Assembly: GCA_003266075.1 (NCBI GenBank)
Contig: MUZZ01000171.1
Coordinates: 1 to 11,651 of the forward strand
Length of the DNA: 11,651 bases
Source: Methanosphaera sp. rholeuAM74
GTDB lineage: Archaea > Methanobacteriota > Methanobacteria > Methanobacteriales > Methanobacteriaceae
Reading direction: 5' to 3'
In this document: positions 5,903 to 11,651 of the stretch, piece by piece
Numbering within the stretch: the first letter of the stretch is position 1
Layout of the letters: every line of letters begins with the position of its first letter
Made by a program: the position numbers and the translations under genes
The notes under the pieces: generated by a model
Seen by the model: the letters and a program-made list of their open reading frames with translations, nothing else
What the model was told of the DNA's origin: nothing
Database searches by the model: none

Positions 5903-7372
5903 ATGAGTAATGGAATACTGGCATCACAGTTAGCTAAACAAGTTAGGGGCAAACTATACGGTGAAGATAGACTCTTAACCGGTCAATTCACCTTTCTAAA
6001 CAAGGCTAATAAGGATGATATTGTAATTAGGCACTGGATTAACGCTAAAGGCATCGAAATAGCAGAGGATAAGGGTGTCTCATGTGTTATTACTCAGAAT
6101 CCACAGGATAATGCAATACAAACCGTGGAAGATGGGAGTATCGCATTAATCGTCACTGACCATATCGAGTATGCAACAGCCTTCGCAATTCGTAAAACAG
6201 TAACAGAATGTGCAGGTAACGCATTTAAGGTAGCAGTAACAGGTACTAATGGTAAATCAACCACAACACACATACTCTACACTATTTTTTCGGACTTAGA
6301 TTATAATACATACACTAATACTGACGCTGAATCAGAGGGTAACACATTAATTGATCCACGTGTTTCTACTGAAATTTATGACTACTACCAGAAGATGGGA
6401 TTAATTGATGTTATAGCATTGGAAGTATCCGAGGTTCAGGGATGGGATGATAGGATAATGGAAGACCACAGCTACCAGATGATCAGCGCATTGGATGCTG
6501 ATGTATCCATCATAACCAATGCCTCAAAAGACCATATGAACTTGGTGGAATCCTTTGACGAACTTTTGTATGAAATATCGGGAGCTGCTAGAAGCCTTCT
6601 AAACAATGACAGAGAATCCCTATTAGTGCTAAACTATGATGATTATAACATTAGGCAAATGGCAGAGCTTGTACAGGATAAATCCAATATCAGGGTAATG
6701 TTTTTCGGATTGTATGATTCAAACAACCCCCTTGATGTTTACTACAAGGATAATGTGGGAATCTATGCTGGTGACGAGTTATACATAGAATATGATGATC
6801 TTCCATTTACCTCAGTACACTTCATACAGGACATCATGGCGACAATAGCAGTATGCGTATATAAGGGCTTAGACAATCAGGATGTTGTAAATTCCCTCAA
6901 AAACTATAAGCCACTTGCAAGACGTTTTATCAGGCTTAAAAGTAATCCTGTGATAATAGATGACTTTGCACACAACCCTTCAGGTATAAAACTCACAATA
7001 GAAAACGGTTCAAAGTTGGGAGAAAACTTGTATGTCATAGATGCCATAAGAGGATCTAGGGGTGAAGATATTAACTCTGAAATCGCACAAGCACTAAGTG
7101 ACACACTACGAGACCTGGATAATTATGTCCTGGTTCTGACAAAGAGTTGTGACGTGGTAAACAACTTAAACACGGTAACAGAAGGAGAACTAAAGGTATT
7201 CACATCAGTGCTTGATGATAACAACATACAATACACAGTATATGATGATTTGGAGCAATCACTTGTTGACACAATAAAGAAAGCTGGTGATGATGACGTA
7301 GTATTACTACTGGGTGCTCAGGGAATGGATCCGGCAAGTGGTCTGCTTAAAAAGAACAACATTATTCGATAA
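5903..7372 (+). CDS. Mur ligase with MurE/F-type N-domain (pseudomurein peptide ligase)
   Basis: The 489-residue cytoplasmic ligase adds an amino acid to a nucleotide-linked peptide using ATP. Residues 1-105 resemble the MurE/MurF N-domain (LAKQVRGKLYG, then IEIAEDKGVSCVI). The P-loop is TGTNGKSTTT (113-122), the metal-binding Glu is in LEVSE (173-177), the central His is in ITNASKDHM (204-212), and the C-terminal domain starts near IIDDFAHNPSGIK (351-363). The lysine that is carbamoylated in MurD/E/F is not obvious; the equivalent YEISGAARSLL has no Lys. ATG 5903 is chosen over the in-frame TTG 5888 because GGGGAT at 5890-5895 is well placed for it. It follows the MraY-like stop by 15 nt. 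From memory its gene order matches the M. thermautotrophicus protein described as pMurE (Mth734), which would need checking. Confidence 0.85.
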   Translation: MSNGILASQLAKQVRGKLYGEDRLLTGQFTFLNKANKDDIVIRHWINAKGIEIAEDKGVSCVITQNPQDNAIQTVEDGSIALIVTDHIEYATAFAIRKTVTECAGNAFKVAVTGTNGKSTTTHILYTIFSDLDYNTYTNTDAESEGNTLIDPRVSTEIYDYYQKMGLIDVIALEVSEVQGWDDRIMEDHSYQMISALDADVSIITNASKDHMNLVESFDELLYEISGAARSLLNNDRESLLVLNYDDYNIRQMAELVQDKSNIRVMFFGLYDSNNPLDVYYKDNVGIYAGDELYIEYDDLPFTSVHFIQDIMATIAVCVYKGLDNQDVVNSLKNYKPLARRFIRLKSNPVIIDDFAHNPSGIKLTIENGSKLGENLYVIDAIRGSRGEDINSEIAQALSDTLRDLDNYVLVLTKSCDVVNNLNTVTEGELKVFTSVLDDNNIQYTVYDDLEQSLVDTIKKAGDDDVVLLLGAQGMDPASGLLKKNNIIR

Positions 7373-7591
7373 AAAACTATACAATACCTATGATTACCCC
7401 CCTAGATAATTCCTTTTTGCATAATTACTTATTCAAGCTTCATATTACTTCTTAAACAATTGCCACTATTTTTATTATTAAATAATTTTATTAACAATTA
7501 AAGACAAACCTCAATAATAATAAATAATCTATACAACAATCCTTCTAATACATAGAAGTATAGATTTAATCAAATATAATGGGGTTGTAGT
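7373..7591. other. 219-nt intergenic region before the MurD-like ligase gene
   Basis: This AT-rich gap separates the MraY/MurE-like pair from the next two ligases. It carries short T runs (7414-7418 and 7469-7473) that could end the upstream transcript. TAAATAAT-like TATA candidates near 7518-7528 would give a leader of about 40 nt. GGGG at 7581-7584 is the ribosome binding site. No open frame of note was seen. The gap suggests that the next genes have their own promoter. Confidence 0.4.
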
Positions 7592-9022
7592 TTGAATATG
7601 GAAAAATGTATAGTAATAGGTGCAGGAAATGCTGGAAGACCAGTAGCAAAATTATTGAACCACATAGGAGTCTTCGTAACATTATATGACAAGAAAAAGT
7701 ATGAAGAATTCACTCCAAGACGACAAAAACTTCTCGACGTACTAGTAGATGAAGGAATAAACTTGGATTTAGGATTAGATGAACCAGACATTGATGGATA
7801 TGATGCAATATACCTAGCACCCACAATACCAGAATCAGCACCGATAAGAATGGAAGCACAAAAACAGGCTAAGACAATAATAACACGCAAGATGATAAGC
7901 CAGATAATAGATGACATCCTCGACATGGACAAGATAGGAATAACAGGCTCATTCGGTAAAACTACAACTACAACCATGGTTACCAAGATATTCGAGGCTG
8001 CAGGATACAATGTATACCAGTGTTCATCGATGAAACAAAACCTGGTAAGTGAAGCACTAGTAAATGACATAATAAATGGTGAATACAAGGGTGCTGACAT
8101 AGCCATACTAGAATTACCCCATGGAACACTAGGATTAATCGGAGAAATAAAGCTAAAAATGGGTCTTATCACTAATCTGATACCGGAACACCTCTCAGAG
8201 TTTGGTGGGTCAATGCAACGTTACGTGGATAGAAAATCCATTATTATGGAAACCAGTGATACGCTAATAGCAAACTGTCAATGTGGGGACATATTAACCA
8301 ATAAACGTGAAGACACGATATACTATAACATGATAAATTCATTCTCAGAAGATGTGGACTTAGACAACTATGCCCCATCATTCACTGGTAGGGTAGAACA
8401 AAATAAGTACATAATATCATATAATGACACAGAAACAGAAATCAACCTGAAGACGGTTGCAAACTATAACTATGAAAACCTCACAGCAGCAATAGCCTGT
8501 AGCCTCACATATGGCCTGTCAATTGATGATGTTAAACGGGGTATAGAATCATTTGAAAGTGTTGGAGGTCGCATGGAATATCTTGGAAAATTCAATGGAA
8601 TAGACGCATACTATGATGCATCCTATGGACAGAGCATCAGACAAGCACTAGAATCAATCAAAGACGAGAACATAATCATAGTATTCGGTAGTGTGGATTC
8701 AACCACAACACGTGACAAGGCTGAAAGCGGTAAAATCGTAGGAGACTATGCGGATATGGTCATAGCAACGGGATACGTCGAAATTACTGATTCATTGGAT
8801 ATGAATAGGGCATTTGAACTTCTTGATGCTATCGATAACGATGAAGTCATAAAGATGGCTGTCTGTGACGTTGATGAAGCAGCTCAACTCGCAATAAAAC
8901 ATGCAAAAGAAGGTGACATCATAGTACACCTGGGAGCAGGAGCTTCAAACTCATACCAACAGGTCAAAGATAAGTATCTTAAGGGATTGACTGAAGGAAG
9001 TAAATTATATGCAGACAAATGA
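7592..9022 (+). CDS. Mur ligase with MurD-type Rossmann N-domain (pseudomurein peptide ligase)
   Basis: The 476-residue protein starts with a Rossmann-like domain (IVIGAGNAGRPVAK, 7-20; then VTLYDKKK) as in MurC/MurD. The P-loop is ITGSFGKTTTTT (117-128), with Ser-Phe where most Mur ligases have Thr-Asn or Thr-His. ILELPHG (172-178) holds the metal-binding Glu. ITNLIPEHL (193-201) is the central His motif, and Lys215 in YVDRKSII fits the carbamoylated lysine. GGRMEYLG (325-332) leads into a C-terminal domain with YDASYGQS (341-348), more like MurD NDSKATN than the DYAHNP of MurE. The start is TTG 7592 because GGGG at 7581-7584 is 7 nt away; ATG 7598 two codons later is the alternative. It overlaps the next ligase gene by 14 nt, so the two are translationally linked. 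The amino acid added is unknown. Confidence 0.85.
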   Translation: MNMEKCIVIGAGNAGRPVAKLLNHIGVFVTLYDKKKYEEFTPRRQKLLDVLVDEGINLDLGLDEPDIDGYDAIYLAPTIPESAPIRMEAQKQAKTIITRKMISQIIDDILDMDKIGITGSFGKTTTTTMVTKIFEAAGYNVYQCSSMKQNLVSEALVNDIINGEYKGADIAILELPHGTLGLIGEIKLKMGLITNLIPEHLSEFGGSMQRYVDRKSIIMETSDTLIANCQCGDILTNKREDTIYYNMINSFSEDVDLDNYAPSFTGRVEQNKYIISYNDTETEINLKTVANYNYENLTAAIACSLTYGLSIDDVKRGIESFESVGGRMEYLGKFNGIDAYYDASYGQSIRQALESIKDENIIIVFGSVDSTTTRDKAESGKIVGDYADMVIATGYVEITDSLDMNRAFELLDAIDNDEVIKMAVCDVDEAAQLAIKHAKEGDIIVHLGAGASNSYQQVKDKYLKGLTEGSKLYADK

Positions 9023-10568
9023 TATTAAGGACGATGCAATCTTCAGCGTAGTGGGAGTATGTGGGATAAACGGTAACCTGATAGCAAGAATACTTGCAGA
9101 CCATTCATACACTGTCAGAGCAAACGACCTTGCAGACGAAGACACGTGTCGCTTCAAAAACTCCCTAAAAGACTACCCACAAATAAAAGTATACCATGGT
9201 GAAGTTCCGGAATCATTCTTTGAGGATACGGATTACTTCATACTACCAAAAGCATTAATAGACAATAATTCACAGCTATACCAGAAAGTTCTAAAGCATA
9301 ACATAGAAATTCTCACAGTTGAGGACATATTCAGACTCTTTGAGCCAACACATCCAGTAATCTGTATCACTGGTACTAATGGGAAGACGACAACAACCAA
9401 CCTCCTAAAACACATCGTAAGACTGTCAGGATTCAATCCATGCGAACATAACCTTGATGGGATGCAGGGAAATGCTGGAGACATACCAGCACTACAATCA
9501 AGATTAAATGGTGATGTGAACATATTAGAAACTGGAACATTCGGCTACAAGGGAAGCCTAACTAAACTGGCAAAGGACTGTCATCCGGATGTCGGAATAA
9601 TAACGAACATCACACCAGACCATTTAAACGAGGATTCAAGCTTTTTAGATTATGCAAGAGTAAAGGGTGAACTAATAGAACTACTTGAAAACAAGATGTT
9701 AATAGTAAATGGCGACGACCCGGTGATAATGGGTTTAATAGATAAACTAGGCTATAATGGCGAAGTAATAAGCTTTGGAGTAGATTACAATACTGGAAAT
9801 GTTTCAGATAAAACATGTGTATGTGGTCGTAGCACCAGAATCCAAGAAAGTATCTCGGGTGTGGGCATATATGAATGTAGTTGTGGAATAAAGTATTCTA
9901 AGCCAGACTACCTTGCTTGTAACATAAACCAAACACATGACACGTTCACACTAAGAACACCTACAGATGAATTTTACCAGTTCCATCTGGGCATAACTGG
10001 TATACATAACATCTATAACAGTATCCCCACAATAATAGTGGCAAACAAGGTACTTGGAATATCCTTTGAGGACATACAAACAAATATCACAACATTCACG
10101 GGTGTATCAGGACGTATGGAGAAGATAACCTCTATTAATGGTAAAGATGTCATGGTTGATTATGCTCATAACCCAGCAGGAATAGAGACAGTACTTAAGG
10201 AACTAAAACACGCATACTCCAAGGTCATCAATGTCATAACCACATCATCAGAGTCAGGGCTTCAAGGTGATGAAGAGATACTTAACTGTGCATGTAAGTA
10301 TGCAGACATAGTCATTCCAGCTTCAAAGAATTCCTATGAATGCTCCAAGTTAACTATCCAAAATGGTAATTTTACTGATAAAATAGTTTTACCAGACTCA
10401 ATGCCTGAAGGACATAAGGATGGAACATTGGGTGCAACGTTAAACCAGGTATTAGCAGGTTTTAACAAGGCTATTACATTGGATGCGGATTTAATAGTAT
10501 GTACTGGTGAGGCAGCATTCAAATACAAGGATGACCTTGTCAGGTGTAAAATTTCATCAAAAAAATAA
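9009..10568 (+). CDS. MurT-like Mur ligase with Cys4 ribbon (pseudomurein peptide ligase)
   Basis: The 519-residue protein has a MurC/D-like Rossmann N-domain (FSVVGVCGINGNLIARIL, 12-29). It is followed by the P-loop TGTNGKTTTT (121-130), LETGTFGYKG (173-182) with the metal-binding Glu, ITNITPDHLN (198-207), and Lys219 in YARVKGELIEL as the expected carbamoylated lysine. Two CxCG pairs (Cys270/272 and Cys290/292) form a likely zinc ribbon inserted in the ATPase domain, as in bacterial MurT. GVSGRMEKI (365-373) and VDYAHNPAGIE (383-393) mark the C-terminal domain. The start ATG 9009 lies inside the end of the preceding ligase gene, with GGAAG at 8996-9000 eight nt upstream. MurT works with the glutaminase GatD, but no GatD gene is visible here, so plain peptide ligation is the simpler reading. 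Confidence 0.85.
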   Translation: MQTNDIKDDAIFSVVGVCGINGNLIARILADHSYTVRANDLADEDTCRFKNSLKDYPQIKVYHGEVPESFFEDTDYFILPKALIDNNSQLYQKVLKHNIEILTVEDIFRLFEPTHPVICITGTNGKTTTTNLLKHIVRLSGFNPCEHNLDGMQGNAGDIPALQSRLNGDVNILETGTFGYKGSLTKLAKDCHPDVGIITNITPDHLNEDSSFLDYARVKGELIELLENKMLIVNGDDPVIMGLIDKLGYNGEVISFGVDYNTGNVSDKTCVCGRSTRIQESISGVGIYECSCGIKYSKPDYLACNINQTHDTFTLRTPTDEFYQFHLGITGIHNIYNSIPTIIVANKVLGISFEDIQTNITTFTGVSGRMEKITSINGKDVMVDYAHNPAGIETVLKELKHAYSKVINVITTSSESGLQGDEEILNCACKYADIVIPASKNSYECSKLTIQNGNFTDKIVLPDSMPEGHKDGTLGATLNQVLAGFNKAITLDADLIVCTGEAAFKYKDDLVRCKISSKK

Positions 10569-10692
10569 AATAGTATTAAAATTAAAAATATATTATATAA
10601 TCAACATAATAATCATAATATATCATATTAAGAAAAATTTGATTCAAACTAGTTAGTCTATAATACTAATTACAACGTAGAGGTGATGATTT
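10569..10692. other. AT-rich gap with strong ribosome binding site AGGTGAT
   Basis: The gap is almost entirely A/T with several TATA-like strings (around 10590-10600, 10618-10626 and 10656-10664), so a promoter is likely but cannot be placed. AGGTGAT at 10681-10687 is a near-perfect archaeal ribosome binding site. It lies 5 nt before TTG 10693 and fixes that codon as the start. ATG 10686, inside the site itself, is in another frame. Confidence 0.5.
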
Positions 10693-11178
10693 TTGTATAT
10701 AAAGGTAAGAAGGGATACGCTCATTATCCTCATTTTAGCATTTATACTAATATTATCAGGTAGAGCAATGTCTTATATGTCCTTTGCCACATCAAACAGT
10801 ACTGATGATGGAGTGCCTATTGCAGGTGTAATGATTAAGGGAAATGACGTGATTCCAACCAACGTAATTAAGTCCAATGTTGAATCGGCAGGTTTTAGGG
10901 ATGGTAGTTACATAAAGGGTAACACTCTCATCACATCCCAACGACAACTATTACTGTCGGATGCAATAGAAAATGGAGAACAGTTGGTCAAACTGTCCAC
11001 AATACCCGGAACAGCAATAGCACCAATAAATGCAGTGGACATCCAAGTAGATTCAAATACTGGGAATGTCGTGGTGACGGTAGTTGAAGACTTCTCAGCA
11101 ATAGATGTTGCTGATTCATATAAAGCAGACAATAACAACTCTTCACATTCAGGAAGTAGCTCAAATACTACACAATAA
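10693..11178 (+). CDS. Single-pass membrane protein with POTRA/FtsQ-like external domain (unrecognised family)
   Basis: I do not recognise the family by name. The 161-residue protein starts at TTG 10693 behind AGGTGAT. Residues 1-8 are basic (KVRR), and 9-23 are one hydrophobic helix (TLIILILAFILILSG), so the rest should face outward. Residues 42-132 read as beta (IAGVMIKGNDVIP), helix (TNVIKSNVESAGF), GSYIKGN, helix (SQRQLLLSDAIENGEQLVKL), and two strands (AVDIQVDSNTGNVVVTVVED). That order and the VxxKGNxxxPxxxIxxxV pattern recall POTRA domains such as that of FtsQ. The tail (147-161) is Asn/Ser-rich and probably disordered. It lies downstream of three Mur ligase genes and 12 nt before a secreted-protein gene, so a wall-related role is an inference. 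The POTRA resemblance is by eye only. Confidence 0.6.
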   Translation: MYIKVRRDTLIILILAFILILSGRAMSYMSFATSNSTDDGVPIAGVMIKGNDVIPTNVIKSNVESAGFRDGSYIKGNTLITSQRQLLLSDAIENGEQLVKLSTIPGTAIAPINAVDIQVDSNTGNVVVTVVEDFSAIDVADSYKADNNNSSHSGSSSNTTQ

Positions 11179-11190
11179 CGGTGATTAATC

Positions 11191-11651
11191 ATGTTTAATA
11201 AAAGAAAACTATCAAAGATTGCAGTATTCATGATACTGTTACTAGTATTTTCTTCAGTTGCATCAGCTACCATGAACGTGGCAGTAATAACCGATCCAAC
11301 GGCAAAAGATCCGAATGGATGTGCGGCTGGAAGTCAATCCTTTGCAACTAACATGTTCCAGTCAACATTTATTTTCTCTCAAGAGCATAAGATGGCACTA
11401 CTATCTGGGGGTGAAGGTACTTCTAACGTTCGTGTAGCAGCAATCATCAATGCATTGGCTGCAGTTGAATCAAATTCTACACCATCTGAAGTAGTGAGTG
11501 TCGCACAGAGATTTGATGGAATACGTTTGATGGCAGTTAATCCTACCGAGGGTATTGCTGTAGGTGGGGATTTCGATGTATACGTTGTCACAGTAGATAA
11601 CAATAACACTATAAGGGTTCAAGCAGCATCTGGTGGAGTAGCATCAGTACC
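11191..11651 (+). CDS. Secreted protein with signal peptide, partial (cut by window end)
   Basis: The frame begins at ATG 11191, with GGTGAT at 11180-11185 as ribosome binding site, and runs off the window after 153 codons. Residues 1-26 are a clear signal peptide: basic KRKLSK, then IAVFMILLLVF, and SSVASA with likely cleavage after Ala26. The mature part begins TMNVAVITDP and includes NGCAAGSQSFATN, ALLSGGEGTSNVRVAAIINALAAVE and FDVYVVTVDNNNTIRVQAASGG. It has no further membrane segment in the visible part and I recognise no family. It follows the POTRA-like gene by 12 nt, so both are probably one transcript and both products act outside the cytoplasmic membrane. A role in the wall is inferred from position alone. 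Confidence 0.75.
   Translation, partial: MFNKRKLSKIAVFMILLLVFSSVASATMNVAVITDPTAKDPNGCAAGSQSFATNMFQSTFIFSQEHKMALLSGGEGTSNVRVAAIINALAAVESNSTPSEVVSVAQRFDGIRLMAVNPTEGIAVGGDFDVYVVTVDNNNTIRVQAASGGVASV

Noticed and set aside
7570..8172. 200-codon frame antisense to the MurD-like ligase
   Set aside because: It covers the Rossmann and P-loop regions of a clear Mur ligase and shows only Ser/Ile-rich shadow composition.
10908..11609. Two frames antisense to the POTRA-like and secreted-protein genes
   Set aside because: Signal peptide, membrane helix and ribosome binding sites all support the plus strand; the minus-strand frames have none.

Overview
The window looks like the chromosome of a pseudomurein-walled methanogenic archaeon of the order Methanobacteriales, most probably Methanosphaera or a close Methanobrevibacter-like relative. 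The signs are very AT-rich DNA with A/T-ending codons, archaeal TATA boxes, GGTGAT-type ribosome binding sites, tRNAs without encoded CCA, a NikR next to a hydrogenase-maturation protease, and above all archaeal Mur ligases beside an MraY-like transferase. The genus is inferred from base composition and gene content; it was not checked against any database.

Left part (1-1172, minus strand): the start of a CoxE/VWA-like gene cut by the window edge lies 12 nt behind a TrkA-type K+ regulator gene, so the two look like one transcript. Upstream are two tandem tRNA-Gly genes (GCC then TCC anticodons). A gene-poor stretch of about 590 nt (1173-1759) follows. It holds the tRNA promoter and, at its right end, the nikR promoter with a strong inverted repeat.

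Middle (1760-4724, plus strand): nikR stands alone. After it comes an apparent three-gene unit: a PRMT/RNA-methylase-like SAM enzyme that seems to be leaderless, a HycI-type hydrogenase protease whose N-terminus is problematic, and a CarB/PylC-like ATP-grasp ligase.

Right part (4805-11651, plus strand): this is a pseudomurein precursor cluster. It contains an MraY-like glycosyl-1-phosphate transferase with an unusual cytoplasmic insertion, then three different Mur ligases: one with a MurE/F-type N-domain, one with a MurD-type Rossmann N-domain, and one MurT-like with a Cys4 ribbon. Two exported proteins follow: a single-pass membrane protein with a POTRA/FtsQ-like pattern and a signal-peptide protein cut by the window end.

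The likely logic is as follows. The ATP-grasp enzyme and the Mur ligases build the UDP-linked wall peptide in the cytoplasm, the MraY-like enzyme transfers the activated unit to a polyprenyl phosphate in the membrane, and the last two proteins act outside the membrane by an unknown role. The window therefore resembles an archaeal counterpart of a bacterial mur/dcw cluster. The most interesting open points are the POTRA-like protein at the ftsQ-like place, altered active-site residues in two of the ligases, the MraY insertion, and the hycI start.
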